Under the pieces are notes generated by a model. It was given only the letters and a program-made list of their open reading frames with translations, did no database searches and was not told the origin of the DNA. Made by a program: the position numbers and the translations under genes. From JACJWR01 sp964474045 (lineage in GTDB: Bacteria > Actinomycetota > Actinomycetes > S36-B12 > UBA10799), in the NCBI GenBank assembly GCA_964474045.1, contig CAYYRC010000014.1, forward strand, positions 24,049 through 88,048: 64,000 bases of DNA, given 5' to 3'. Positions 1 through 8,720 of this stretch are shown piece by piece. Position 1 is the stretch's first letter. Each line of letters starts with the position of its first letter.

Positions 1-1
1 C

Positions 2-1375
2 TCGACGGCGTCGACGCCGCTATGGGGCAAGCTGAGCGACCAGTACGGCCGCAAACTGACCCTGCAGACCGCCGTTGCGATCTTCGTCATTGGCTCCGCC
101 CTGGCCGGCATGAGCCAGAACATGGCCCAGCTCATCGGCTTCCGGGCGCTTCAGGGCATCGGCGGCGGCGGGCTCATGGTGCTCATCCTGGCTGTGATCG
201 GCGACATCATCCCGCCGCGCGAGCGGGGCCGCTACATGGGCCTCTTCGGCGCCGTGTTCGGGGTGGCCTCGGTGGTAGGGCCCCTGCTGGGTGGCGTGTT
301 CACCCAACACCTGTCGTGGCGGTGGATCTTCTACATCAACCTGCCGCTGGGCATTGCGGCGTTCATCGTCCTCGGCGCGGTGCTGCACATCCCCGTGCAC
401 CACCGCCGCCGCTCGATCGACTGGCTGGGCGCCGGGCTGCTGGTGGCCTCCGTGACACTCCTGCTGCTCGTGACGGTGTGGGGCGGGCACCAGTACTCCT
501 GGACCTCGCCGACGATCCTCGGCTTGGTGGCCGCGGGCATCGTGGGGCTGCTGCTGTTCATCTGGCAGGAGCGTCGCGCGCCGGAGCCGATCCTGGACCT
601 GAGCCTGTTCCGATCCCGGGTGTTCAGCCTGACCGCCGCCATCGGGTTCGTCGTCGGCTTCGCGATGTTCGGCTCCATCGTCTACCTGTCGATCTACCTC
701 CAGGTGATCAACGGCGCCACGCCCACGCAGGCGGGCCTGATGCTCCTGCCGCTCATGGGAGGCCTGCTGCTGACCTCGGTGGGTTCGGGGCAGATCATCA
801 CCCGCACCGGGAAGTACCGTGCGTTCCCGATCGTGGGCACCGCGATCGCAGCCGTTGGGCTCTACCTGCTCAGCCGGCTCGGGGTCGACACCCCCTACTG
901 GCAGTTCTCGATCGCCGCTTTCGTGCTTGGAGTGGGGCTGGGCTGCGTCATGCAGGTGCTCGTGCTCATCGTCCAGAACGACGTCGATCCCCAACACATG
1001 GGCGCCGCCACGAGTGCCTCGACGTTCTTCCGGATGATCGGTGCGTCGTTCGGCACCGCCGCGTTCGGCGCCATCTGGACCTCGCGGCTGTCAGTAGAGC
1101 TCGAGAAGGCCATGCCCAACATGAGCCTCCCGGCGGGCTCGGCGGACTTCACCTCGTCGCTGACCAAGATCCACGAGCTCCCGCCGCCCATCCACGACGC
1201 CGTCCTGGGCGCCTTCGCCCGGGCGCTGGATTACACCTTCCTGGTCGCCGTCCCGATCATGGTGATCGCCCTTGTGCTCAGCCTGTTCATCCCGGAGAAG
1301 CCCCTGCGAACGCACCAGAGCGCCGCGCAGGACCTGGCCGACGACGCCGGGGTGCCGCTGCCGCTGGCCGAGTAG
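2..1375 (+). CDS. MFS drug-efflux transporter (DHA2/EmrB-like), 5' end outside window
   Basis: The frame is open from base 2, so the gene begins upstream and 457 residues of its C-terminal part are visible. An intact MFS motif A (GKLSDQYGRK) sits at residues 9-18, which places the visible start in the loop between helices 2 and 3. About ten or more hydrophobic segments follow, and the protein ends in a short hydrophilic tail. The likely role is proton-coupled export of drugs or other small hydrophobic molecules across the cytoplasmic membrane. The family call is firm. The substrate and the full 14-helix count are inferred from resemblance to EmrB/QacA-type exporters. Confidence 0.88.
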   Translation, partial: STASTPLWGKLSDQYGRKLTLQTAVAIFVIGSALAGMSQNMAQLIGFRALQGIGGGGLMVLILAVIGDIIPPRERGRYMGLFGAVFGVASVVGPLLGGVFTQHLSWRWIFYINLPLGIAAFIVLGAVLHIPVHHRRRSIDWLGAGLLVASVTLLLLVTVWGGHQYSWTSPTILGLVAAGIVGLLLFIWQERRAPEPILDLSLFRSRVFSLTAAIGFVVGFAMFGSIVYLSIYLQVINGATPTQAGLMLLPLMGGLLLTSVGSGQIITRTGKYRAFPIVGTAIAAVGLYLLSRLGVDTPYWQFSIAAFVLGVGLGCVMQVLVLIVQNDVDPQHMGAATSASTFFRMIGASFGTAAFGAIWTSRLSVELEKAMPNMSLPAGSADFTSSLTKIHELPPPIHDAVLGAFARALDYTFLVAVPIMVIALVLSLFIPEKPLRTHQSAAQDLADDAGVPLPLAE

Positions 1376-1426
1376 CCGACCCGTGCCCGCAGCGCGTCCG
1401 GCGCGCGGTTGGGCGATGATGTCGCG

Positions 1427-2353
1427 ATGACGCGATCCGTGTACTACGCAGCCTTCGGAGCCCCCGACACCCTGACTGTCGGCGACGTCGAGCCCATGCC
1501 GATGGGGCCGGACTGCGTCCGCGTGGCGGTCGCGGGGGCGGGCATCAACCCTGTGGACTACAAGATCGGCCTCGGCTACCTGGCCGGGGCTATCGAGACC
1601 TTCTTCCCGCTCGTGACCGGCTGGGACGTGGCCGGCACGGTCACCGAGGCGGGGCCGGCGGTGCATGCGCTGACGGTGGGCGACCGCGTCTATGGCTATG
1701 CGCGGATGGACGTCGTGAAGCACGGCACCGCCGCCGAGCAGGTGGTGCTGCCGGACCGCCTGCTGGCGCCCGCACCGGAGTCGGTGGACCTGGTGACCGC
1801 CGCCGCCGTGCCGCTGACGGGCCTGACGGCGCTGCAACTGGTGCAGCGCATGGAGATCGTCCCGGGCGAGGTCGTGCTGGTGCACAACGCCGCCGGGGGT
1901 GTGGGCCAGTTCGCCGTGCAGCTCGCGCGCCTGGCGGGTGCCCGCGTCATCGGCACGGCCTCGGTTCGCAACCACGACCATCTGCGCGCCCTGGGCGTGG
2001 AGCCCGTGGAGTACGGAGAGGCTCTGGTCGAACAGGTGGGCGAGCTCGCGCCCGAGGGTGTAGATGTCGTGCTCGACCTTGTGGGCGGCGGTGCGTTGGA
2101 TCAGTCCGATGGGCTGCTGGCAGACGCCGGGAGGGTGGGCTCCATCGCGGACGGCGCGGGCGCCCTAGCCCGCGGCGGCGCGTACGTGTTCGTGCGTCCC
2201 TCATCGGCCGGGCTCGCCGAGCTCGCCGGCCTCATCGACGCCGGTCAGCTGTCGGTGGACGTGGCGGGGACGTACCCGCTCGACCAGGCTGTCGCTGCCT
2301 ACGAGCGGCTCCAGGAGGGGCACGTCCGGGGCAAGCTCGTGCTCGTCCCGTGA
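1427..2353 (+). CDS. NADP-dependent quinone/zinc-type alcohol oxidoreductase (MDR superfamily)
   Basis: This is a 308-residue medium-chain dehydrogenase/reductase. The N-terminal GroES-like half contains GAGINPVDYK and GWDVAGTV. The Rossmann half has AAGGVGQFAVQLARLAGARV, the NADPH-binding turn. The usual zinc-site cysteines are absent, so a quinone or enone reductase is more likely than an alcohol dehydrogenase. An ATG at 1427 is preferred over one 18 bases earlier, because GATGAT lies exactly six bases before it and could serve as a -10 box for a leaderless message. It follows the exporter on the same strand after 51 bases. The substrate is unknown. Confidence 0.85.
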   Translation: MTRSVYYAAFGAPDTLTVGDVEPMPMGPDCVRVAVAGAGINPVDYKIGLGYLAGAIETFFPLVTGWDVAGTVTEAGPAVHALTVGDRVYGYARMDVVKHGTAAEQVVLPDRLLAPAPESVDLVTAAAVPLTGLTALQLVQRMEIVPGEVVLVHNAAGGVGQFAVQLARLAGARVIGTASVRNHDHLRALGVEPVEYGEALVEQVGELAPEGVDVVLDLVGGGALDQSDGLLADAGRVGSIADGAGALARGGAYVFVRPSSAGLAELAGLIDAGQLSVDVAGTYPLDQAVAAYERLQEGHVRGKLVLVP

Positions 2354-2431
2354 CCCAGGCGCCTGACCCGTGCACGGCGTCTGCTGGGCCGTCGGGTCGC
2401 GCGGCGCCCTGCTGTCGGGTAAGGATGGGCC

Positions 2432-2929
2432 ATGGCCAGTCGAGAGTACGTCGCCGATGGGATCACGGTCCTGTGGGATGGCGAGAAGTGCATCCATTCC
2501 GCGCATTGTGTCCGCTCGCTACCGGGCGTCTTCAGGCCCGACGAGCGTCCCTGGATAGATGCCTCGGCCGCGACTCCCGACGCCCTCCGGCGCACCATCG
2601 ACGGCTGCCCGAGCGGCGCCCTGGGCTACGTCATGCCTGAGGACGAGCTGGCTGCTGCCGGCGAGGCCGCCGCCGAGGAGGATGTCGTCGCCGAGGCGAT
2701 GGGCATCGTCGAGCAGTCGGCCGCCGATGGGGTGACCATCACCGCCGAGGCCGATGGCCCGCTGGCGGTGTCGGGTCCGGTGCGGGTGTTGGCGGCCGAC
2801 GGCTCGGTGCTGGAGGAGGCCGAGCGGGTGTGGCTGTGCCGCTGCGGCCACAGCGCGAACAAGCCCTTCTGCGACGGCAGCCATCGCCGGGTGGGCTTCA
2901 CGGACGGCGGGCAGCCGGACCCGGTCTGA
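2432..2929 (+). CDS. Iron-sulfur protein: Fer4_19 (divergent 4Fe-4S) plus CDGSH domain
   Basis: The protein has 165 residues. The N-terminal half carries the divergent ferredoxin motif CIHSAHC at residues 20-26 and a later CPSGAL. The C-terminal part carries the CDGSH iron-sulfur signature, with C-R-C, a K-P-F-C-D-G-S-H block and nearby basic residues. CDGSH domains bind a labile 2Fe-2S cluster and are thought to act in electron transfer or redox sensing. The order Fer4_19 then CDGSH is known in actinobacterial proteins. A clear Shine-Dalgarno AAGGA precedes the ATG. The gene ends seven bases before the converging helicase stop. The partner is unknown. Confidence 0.88.
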   Translation: MASREYVADGITVLWDGEKCIHSAHCVRSLPGVFRPDERPWIDASAATPDALRRTIDGCPSGALGYVMPEDELAAAGEAAAEEDVVAEAMGIVEQSAADGVTITAEADGPLAVSGPVRVLAADGSVLEEAERVWLCRCGHSANKPFCDGSHRRVGFTDGGQPDPV

Positions 2930-2935
2930 GGCCGG

Positions 2936-4132
2936 TCAGCGGCTGCCCCGGCGCCGCCGCCGGGATCGGGTGCCGCCGGCTGCGGGGGCCCCGGGACGGG
3001 AACCCCGGGCGCGTCGCTCTTCCGAACGCGCCGGCGCCATCCCCAGGTCGCGCTGCAGGCTAGCGGCCTGCGCCGAGTCCTCGGCCGTCACCAACGACAC
3101 CACGGTGCCGCGCGCACCGGCGCGACCGGTGCGGCCGGAGCGGTGCACGTAGTCCTTGTGATCGCCGGCCAGGTCGTAGTGGATGACACAGCGGACGTCG
3201 TCGACGTGGATCCCACGGGCGGCCACGTCGGTGGCGACGAGTACCTGGGCGCGGCCGTCGGTGAAGTCCGACAGCGCTCGGTCACGCTGCCGCTGCGAGC
3301 GTCCGCCATGGATGGCCACGGAGGCCAGCCCGGCGTTGGCCAGCTGGCGGGCGACCCGGTCGGCGCCGCGCTTGGTACGGGTGAAGACCACGGTGGTGCC
3401 GTGCTCGGCCACGAGGGCGGCGGCCGTCTTGGTGCGAGCCTCGCGGCTGACGGGCAGGAAGGTGTGGGTGGTGCGGTCGACGTGGTCGTGCCTGGGCTCG
3501 ACTGCGCAGCGCACGGGGTTGCGCTGGTAGTGGCGCACCAGCACGTCGATGTCACCGTCCAGGGTGGCCGAGAACAGCAGCGTCTGCCGATCCGGCCTTA
3601 CCGCGTCCAGCAGTCGGCGAACCTCCGGCAGGAAGCCCATGTCGGCCATGCGGTCGGCCTCGTCGAGCACGACGAGTTCGACCTCGTCCAGCCTCACGTC
3701 TCCGCGCCGGACGAGGTCGGCGAGACGTCCGGGGCACGCCACCGCGACCTCCACGCCGCGGCGCAGGGCGCTGAGCTGGGGGCCGAAGCCCACGCCGCCG
3801 TAGAACGTTGCGACACGGATGCGCCGGCTTCCGATGAGGAGTTTGAGCTCGTCGCCGATCTGGGCGGCGAGTTCGCGGGTGGGGGTGAGAATGAGGGCTT
3901 TGGGGCGTCCCGGCCGGGCCTCGGTGACGCGCTCCACGACGGGGATGCCGAAGGCGAGCGTCTTGCCCGATCCGGTCGGCGCCCGTCCGCAGACGTCGCG
4001 GCCCTCGAGGGCAGGGGGGATCGCCTTGGCCTGGATGTCGAAGGCCTGGGTGATGTCCCGTGCGGCCAGTCCGGCCACGAGTGAGGGGGTGAGGCCGAGG
4101 TCGGCCATGGGGGTGGTTGTCGTGCTGGTCAT
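2936..4132 (-). CDS. DEAD-box ATP-dependent RNA helicase
   Basis: A 398-residue superfamily 2 RNA helicase. It shows the Q-motif region near the N-terminus, Walker A APTGSGKT, PTRELAAQ, the DEAD box VLDEADRMADMGF, SAT, and the C-terminal motif VI HRSGRTGRAG. A basic Arg/Gly-rich tail of about 40 residues may help RNA binding. It probably remodels structured RNA during ribosome assembly or at low temperature. The start is set at MTSTTTTPM because AGGAT lies eight bases upstream. The open frame continues further upstream but looks like non-coding leader. It converges with the CDGSH gene. Confidence 0.93.
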   Translation of the reverse strand: MTSTTTTPMADLGLTPSLVAGLAARDITQAFDIQAKAIPPALEGRDVCGRAPTGSGKTLAFGIPVVERVTEARPGRPKALILTPTRELAAQIGDELKLLIGSRRIRVATFYGGVGFGPQLSALRRGVEVAVACPGRLADLVRRGDVRLDEVELVVLDEADRMADMGFLPEVRRLLDAVRPDRQTLLFSATLDGDIDVLVRHYQRNPVRCAVEPRHDHVDRTTHTFLPVSREARTKTAAALVAEHGTTVVFTRTKRGADRVARQLANAGLASVAIHGGRSQRQRDRALSDFTDGRAQVLVATDVAARGIHVDDVRCVIHYDLAGDHKDYVHRSGRTGRAGARGTVVSLVTAEDSAQAASLQRDLGMAPARSEERRARGSRPGAPAAGGTRSRRRRRGSR

Positions 4133-4591
4133 GATGATCCTGTTCAGGAAGGGCTGCGACCTCCGGCGGTAGCCGGATCGGTTCGCAGCGCGAAAGTCGG
4201 TGAAGTCTCGAAGTGGCCGGCGGTGCCAGGGCAGCGGCGCACGTCGCGCCCGCGGCCGGTTCAGCCTCGCAGGAAGTGGCTGGGACTGGTAGCTCTCCAA
4301 GTACCGCCAAGCCTTGGCTGCGCCGCCGTCTGTGGGAAATCGCCCGCCGGTGTGTGAGCGCGGGGGACTTGCGGCCGCAGTGTCATGGCGCCGACCAAGG
4401 GATCGGCGCTGGCCCAACAGTAGCAGTGATCGGCATGGATCGGATGTGAGGCATCGGTCCGCCGTCTGTGTGATGCGTCACCCGTGAGCTGCGGATGTAT
4501 CCATTCCGCCCCCTCGTCCGTCCATGGGATGCAAGCGCAGCAGGCCCGGTTCGGGGCTGCTGCCGGGAACAACTGAGAAGGGATTCAGATC
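4133..4591. other. Intergenic region between divergent genes, no gene seen
   Basis: About 460 bases separate the helicase from the DUF2892 gene. Open frames here have no recognisable motif. The helicase-proximal part may be a long 5' leader, which is common for DEAD-box helicase messages. This is inferred, and I see no defined riboswitch. Confidence 0.5.
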
Positions 4592-4831
4592 ATGCAGCGG
4601 AATGAGGGAAACGTGGATCGCATCATCCGCCTCGTCGCGGCCGTGGTGGCTTTCGCAGTCGCGGCATTGGTGGGGTTCGGATCGGTGCTCGGAGTCGTGC
4701 TGGCGGTCGTGGGAGTGGTGATGCTCGTGACGGCCGCGGTCGGGTTCTGCCCGCTGTACCGCGTGTTCGGGCTTAGCACCTGTCCCGTGGACGGGCAGCC
4801 GACGAGCAAGCGGACCACCGCTGTCGGCTGA
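4592..4831 (+). CDS. DUF2892 (YgaP-like transmembrane) small membrane protein
   Basis: This 79-residue protein begins with the MQRNEGNVDRIIR cap typical of DUF2892. Two hydrophobic helices follow, and the end is GFCPLYRVFGLSTCP, with the two cysteines and the C-P-L-Y motif characteristic of the family. In YgaP this region anchors a rhodanese domain; the stand-alone version has no assigned function, though sulfur or redox roles are suspected. A strong AGAAGGGA ribosome site precedes the ATG. It appears to stand alone. Confidence 0.85.
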   Translation: MQRNEGNVDRIIRLVAAVVAFAVAALVGFGSVLGVVLAVVGVVMLVTAAVGFCPLYRVFGLSTCPVDGQPTSKRTTAVG

Positions 4832-4862
4832 CGCCGAACCTCCGGCCAGACGTTTGCGCGCC

Positions 4863-4868
4863 TACGCT
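4863..4868 (+). promoter_or_regulatory. Candidate -10 box for leaderless sigma factor mRNA
   Basis: TACGCT lies seven bases before the ATG at 4876, with no Shine-Dalgarno between them. This spacing would start transcription on or next to the start codon. Confidence 0.5.
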
Positions 4869-4875
4869 CGTTGCC

Positions 4876-5670
4876 ATGGAACAGGCTGAGCTCGCCGAGC
4901 TGCTCCCGGCCGAGATCCCCGGCCTGCTGCGGTACGCCACCTCGATGGTGCGCGACCAGCAGCTGGCCGAGGATCTGGTCGGGGACACCTGCGTCCGGGC
5001 GTTGGAGCGGGCTGCGTCGTTCCGGGGGGATGCGGCGCTCGCGACCTGGCTGCACCGGATTCTGCACAACCTTGCCGTGGACCGCGCCCGGGCGCAGCGG
5101 GAGGTCCCGGCCGAGGATGTGGAGGCCGAGGTGGAGCTGCGCTGGCAGGACAACGACTACACGGTCGATGCCGCCGTGGTCGTGGCGCGGGCGGAGACGG
5201 CGGCGGAGCTCCACGACGCGCTCATCCGGCTGCCCTATTCGCACCGTGCCGTTGTCGTCCTGCACGACGCGCATGGCATGACCGCCGCCGAGGCGGCCGC
5301 CGTCTGCGGCATCTCGGTGCCGGCCGCGAAGCAACGTCTGCGGCGCGGGCGCATGATGCTCGTCACGGCGCTGGCCGAGGGCGTGGAGCGGCGGCGTGCG
5401 GTGCGCGGCGTGCCGCTGAGCTGCTGGGAGGCGCGACGCCGGGTGAGCGACTTCCTGGACCACGATGTGGATGAGGCGACCGCGGTCATGCTGCAGACGC
5501 ATCTGGCCTCGTGCCCCACGTGTCCGGCACTCTACGCCTCGCTCGTGGCCGCCACCGACGCCCTGGCCGCGGGGGAGGACGCCGCCCGTCGGCGCGACCC
5601 CGACTCGACCATCCCGCCCGGCATCGAGCAGAGGCTCCGTGCTGCTGCCAGCCGACCGGACCGCCACTAG
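4876..5670 (+). CDS. ECF-type RNA polymerase sigma factor with fused C-terminal zinc finger
   Basis: The protein has 264 residues. Sigma region 2 covers about residues 10-80 (YATSMVRDQQLAEDLVGDT, then TWLHRILHNLAVD). Region 4 covers about 115-165 (LPYSHRAVVVLHDAHGMTAAEAA, SVPAAKQRLRRGR). From residue 183 a second module resembles the anti-sigma zf-HC2 finger: C183, then H209-x3-C213-x2-C216. Such a finger is usually on a separate anti-sigma protein. Here regulator and possible inhibitor or sensor are one chain. No separate anti-sigma gene is adjacent. The cytoplasmic redox- or zinc-responsive role is inferred. Confidence 0.87.
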   Translation: MEQAELAELLPAEIPGLLRYATSMVRDQQLAEDLVGDTCVRALERAASFRGDAALATWLHRILHNLAVDRARAQREVPAEDVEAEVELRWQDNDYTVDAAVVVARAETAAELHDALIRLPYSHRAVVVLHDAHGMTAAEAAAVCGISVPAAKQRLRRGRMMLVTALAEGVERRRAVRGVPLSCWEARRRVSDFLDHDVDEATAVMLQTHLASCPTCPALYASLVAATDALAAGEDAARRRDPDSTIPPGIEQRLRAAASRPDRH

Positions 5671-6039
5671 CTGCAGCGGCCCATCCGGGGTGTGGCAGCT
5701 TTGCCGAGCTTGGCCAACATGTGCGGTGCGGCCGGATCACAGGTGCGGACCCTGGTCGGATCGCGTTCAGAGGTCGGCGCTCACCTCTCGCTCTCGGCGG
5801 AACGCACTGCAAAGTGTGGTCTTGGCCAACGACTGGCCTGCCGCAAGCGCCTGACGCGCTTCTTGGTGAGGTTTACCGGCCGAGATTGGGCGAGTAAACC
5901 TCACTGCCGAGTGCGCCCGCCGCTCGCCTGGAGAATAGACCTCACTTTGGCGCGCGGGAGGGTCCGAGCTTGGGCTGGGGTGCGTGGTGGCCCGGGCATC
6001 GGCCAACGACCGGGATCGCGTGAACGCTCGGTCCGCGGC
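5671..6039. other. Intergenic region with nested inverted repeat, no gene seen
   Basis: The convergent sigma factor and GTPase genes leave 369 bases with no convincing coding frame. The stretch is more AT-rich than its surroundings in places and holds the nested palindrome at 5811-5948. Confidence 0.6.
5811..5948. repeat. Nested inverted repeat between convergent genes
   Basis: The inner arms GTGAGGTTTAC (5866-5876) and GTAAACCTCAC (5894-5904) are a perfect 11-base match around a 17-base loop. The outer arms AAAGTGTGGTCT (5811-5822) and AGACCTCACTTT (5937-5948) pair with one mismatch. All four arms share the AGTGAGGT(C/T)T theme. A bidirectional terminator or a small mobile palindrome would fit. 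Confidence 0.7.
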
Positions 6040-7086
6040 TCACGCGGCCAGGCAGGAGTCGAACAGCTGCTGCAACTCATCCGATCGGAGGCTGCCCGGT
6101 GCGCCGATCACCACCAACCTGGTGCCAGCAGGTCCGCTCCAAAGCTCCCCAGGGGTGATTTCGACGCGGCGGCACACGACCTGCAAAACGCTCGCCCGCT
6201 CGGGTTCCTCGCACGTGCGGACGATGCCCTTGCATCGGAACACGCTCCCGGGCAGCCGGTCCATCGCCCCGCGGAGCAGCGGCAGGGACATCGGCGCTTC
6301 GGTTGCGTAGGTCCAGGTGTCGAACCGCGGATGGTCGCCCCCAGGATCGGGCGTCTCATCCGGCGTGGACCCAGCCCTACCCAAAGCTGCCGCCGCGTAT
6401 CGGCCCACCGACAGCAGCACCTCGTCGGGCACCTCGGCGAAGTCGGTTGCGAACACCCGGATGTTGTCGAAGTGCGCATCGATCCACCCACGCACCGCAG
6501 CCACCTCGCCCGGCCCTGCCATGGTGACCTTGTTCAGGACGACCATGTCCGAGAAGGCGATCTGCAGCAGCATGAGCCGCTCGATGGCAGGCTCCGCGGC
6601 GAGTGCCAGCACCTGGTCGGCATCCACCAGGCACGTGACGCCGTCCAGCCGGATGCGGTCGCGCAGGGCAGGGGAGTTGAAGGCCATCGTGATGCCGCCG
6701 GGGTCGGCCACGCCGCTCGCCTCCAGCACGATCAGATCGGGGGGATGGTGGTCCCTCTGGCGCCCGGATTCATCGGACCCTCCGAGCAGGTCCAGGACGG
6801 TCTGCACCAGGTCGTCGCGCAGAGAGCAGCAAGTGCACCCGTTGGCCAGGCTGACGACCCCGTCGGCGACGCCCACGATCAGCTCCGCGTCGATGTTGAG
6901 CGTCCCGAAGTCGTTGACCAGCACCGCGACCCGCAGACCGTGGTCCCCGGACAGGATCCGGTTGAGCAGCGTCGTCTTGCCCGCGCCCAGGAACCCCGTG
7001 AGGATGGTGAGCGGAACGGCGTTGTGCTGGCCGGCGTCTCTCTCGTCGCGCTCGAGTGCGCCGGCGCCGCTCCGGTCCGGGGTCAC
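6040..7086 (-). CDS. G3E-family GTPase (CobW/ZNG1-like metallochaperone)
   Basis: This 348-residue GTPase has P-loop GFLGAGKT at residues 31-38. The family's metal-binding motif C-T-C-C is at residues 84-87, and a C-terminal CobW_C domain spans about residues 245-340. G3E GTPases load or transfer zinc, nickel or cobalt to client enzymes in the cytoplasm. The GTG start overlaps the TGA of the upstream MBL-fold gene (GTGA), so the two are translationally coupled. This suggests the GTPase may metallate that hydrolase, which is an inference. The converging neighbour is the sigma factor. Confidence 0.88.
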   Translation of the reverse strand: MTPDRSGAGALERDERDAGQHNAVPLTILTGFLGAGKTTLLNRILSGDHGLRVAVLVNDFGTLNIDAELIVGVADGVVSLANGCTCCSLRDDLVQTVLDLLGGSDESGRQRDHHPPDLIVLEASGVADPGGITMAFNSPALRDRIRLDGVTCLVDADQVLALAAEPAIERLMLLQIAFSDMVVLNKVTMAGPGEVAAVRGWIDAHFDNIRVFATDFAEVPDEVLLSVGRYAAAALGRAGSTPDETPDPGGDHPRFDTWTYATEAPMSLPLLRGAMDRLPGSVFRCKGIVRTCEEPERASVLQVVCRRVEITPGELWSGPAGTRLVVIGAPGSLRSDELQQLFDSCLAA

Positions 7087-8453
7087 TTCTGGGCGGGCGT
7101 CGGCGGGCCGGGCTTCGCCGGGGTCTTCACTGCGTCCGCGGGCGGGTTGGGGGCTCCGCCCACCATCATCGAGGTCTGCATCTTGAACTCCGGCGGCAGC
7201 GGGTGCGCCCAGCGCCGCACCTGGTCTGCCGGCGTGTAGACCTCCGGCGGGAACTCCAGGTCGCGCACGGACTGCTCCTGGTTGGCGATGAAGGGGTTCT
7301 TGACCTCCACGTCGTCGGGCATCTTGCCGTCGAACTCGTTGGCCAGCAGCCACTCCGGAGTCGCCCGGGCGGTGTTGGTCGTCTCCGGCAGCGCCGCCTC
7401 GCGGATCCAGAGCTTGTCCTTGGTCACGTTGACCACGGTGTGGTCGATGCCGAAGGCGAACATGCCCTGGTAATGGGTGCGCACGCCGGCGATCATCTCG
7501 CCGATCATCTCTCGGTCGTACGAAAGGTGCGTCGCCATCGCCAGCCGCGGCTGGATCAGATGGGCGAGGTAGCCGGCGGCGTAGTGAGAGGTGTGGAAGT
7601 TGTCCAGGGTGAATGCGCCGATGAACGGCGACACCCCCTGCTTCAGCGCCCACAGCGCGACGTTGTCCACGGCCATCTCGGTGACGAACACGTCACAGCC
7701 CTCGGCGTACTTCGCCGTGAGCTTGTCCGGCTTGCCGTCGCCGGTCCAGACGAAGGACAGGCCGTTCCAGTCGAGGCGGTAGGCCGAGGCGCCGTCCACG
7801 GCGTGCGATCGCCGCCAGTGGGTGACCTTGACGCCGTCGGCGTCGTAGCAGACGCCGCCGTCGTCGTGGTAGTCGAACTCGGTCACGTCGATCTTGTAGC
7901 CGTCGGCCAGCGGCATGCCGGCGGCCTGGATCGACGTCCACAGGCCCATCTGCTGCATGTGCTCGGCCATTGCCGCGGTCCCGAGCTCGGGGGTGCGCCC
8001 GGAGGGGCCGATGATCCGCAACGGCTTCCAGCGGCCGTTGAAGGGCGCGAACTGCCACAGGTAGGGGATGTCTGCATAGTGGTCGAGGTGCAGGTGGGTG
8101 AGGAAGATGTCGTTGATCTCCGGCACGGGGACCTGGTTGGCGATGATGTTGCGAAGGCAGCCGGGTCCGAAGTCGAAGAAGAAGCGCTTGCCGTTGCCGA
8201 GCTCGACCATGATGCAGGTGCCGGCCTGGGACTGGCGCGGCGGCCAGGGCTGGCTACCCATGAAGATGATGCGCATCTCGTCCGGGCCCAGCGGCTCGCT
8301 CTGCGGGAAGTAGTTGGTCTTGTTCTTCACCGATGGCGTGGGCTGGTAGTACGGCGGCATCGTGATGCCGCTGCCGGGAGGCGAGCCGTAGGGGTTGTGG
8401 GACTCGGCGAAGATGGCGTCGTCGTCGGTCGTTGGTGTGACGGGATCGGTCAT
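7083..8453 (-). CDS. MBL-fold metallo-hydrolase (GntH-like)
   Basis: The protein has 456 residues. The metal-binding motif HLHLDH is at residues 120-125, and more ligands are likely at later His/Asp positions (for example WRRSHAVDG and WTGDGKPD). There is no signal peptide. From memory, the N-terminal block with RIIFMGSQPWPPRQSQAG resembles the MBL-fold proteins named GntH in guanitoxin clusters; I cannot check this, and no other guanitoxin gene is visible. Start: ATG at 8453 with GAGGAG seven bases upstream. It heads a two-gene operon with the G3E GTPase. The likely role is a di-metal hydrolase with an unknown small substrate. Confidence 0.82.
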   Translation of the reverse strand: MTDPVTPTTDDDAIFAESHNPYGSPPGSGITMPPYYQPTPSVKNKTNYFPQSEPLGPDEMRIIFMGSQPWPPRQSQAGTCIMVELGNGKRFFFDFGPGCLRNIIANQVPVPEINDIFLTHLHLDHYADIPYLWQFAPFNGRWKPLRIIGPSGRTPELGTAAMAEHMQQMGLWTSIQAAGMPLADGYKIDVTEFDYHDDGGVCYDADGVKVTHWRRSHAVDGASAYRLDWNGLSFVWTGDGKPDKLTAKYAEGCDVFVTEMAVDNVALWALKQGVSPFIGAFTLDNFHTSHYAAGYLAHLIQPRLAMATHLSYDREMIGEMIAGVRTHYQGMFAFGIDHTVVNVTKDKLWIREAALPETTNTARATPEWLLANEFDGKMPDDVEVKNPFIANQEQSVRDLEFPPEVYTPADQVRRWAHPLPPEFKMQTSMMVGGAPNPPADAVKTPAKPGPPTPAQK

Positions 8454-8720
8454 GGCGACGCTCCTCGTTGTCGGTGCCGGCCGCGATCGGCGGGACTGTG
8501 CCTGACCATGCAGCCGCTCGTCCTTCACGCTACTCGCGGAACGCGGCCGTGGGTATCGCCCCCGGCCGTGGGTATCGCCTCGTCCGCTGGCATCGCCCGG
8601 CGTCGCCCGAGTGCGGCTGCGGGGCAGGGGGGTGCCAGGTCGTGCGAGGCCGTAGCGTGAGGACCGATGAGCCAGGCCGGGTGGCATCACCTGACCACCC
8701 GGCGCAGTGAGGAGTGGCAG

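Noticed and set aside
5692..7239. A 515-codon plus-strand open frame
   Set aside because: It is antisense to the G3E GTPase and has no motif; the GTPase has intact active-site blocks.
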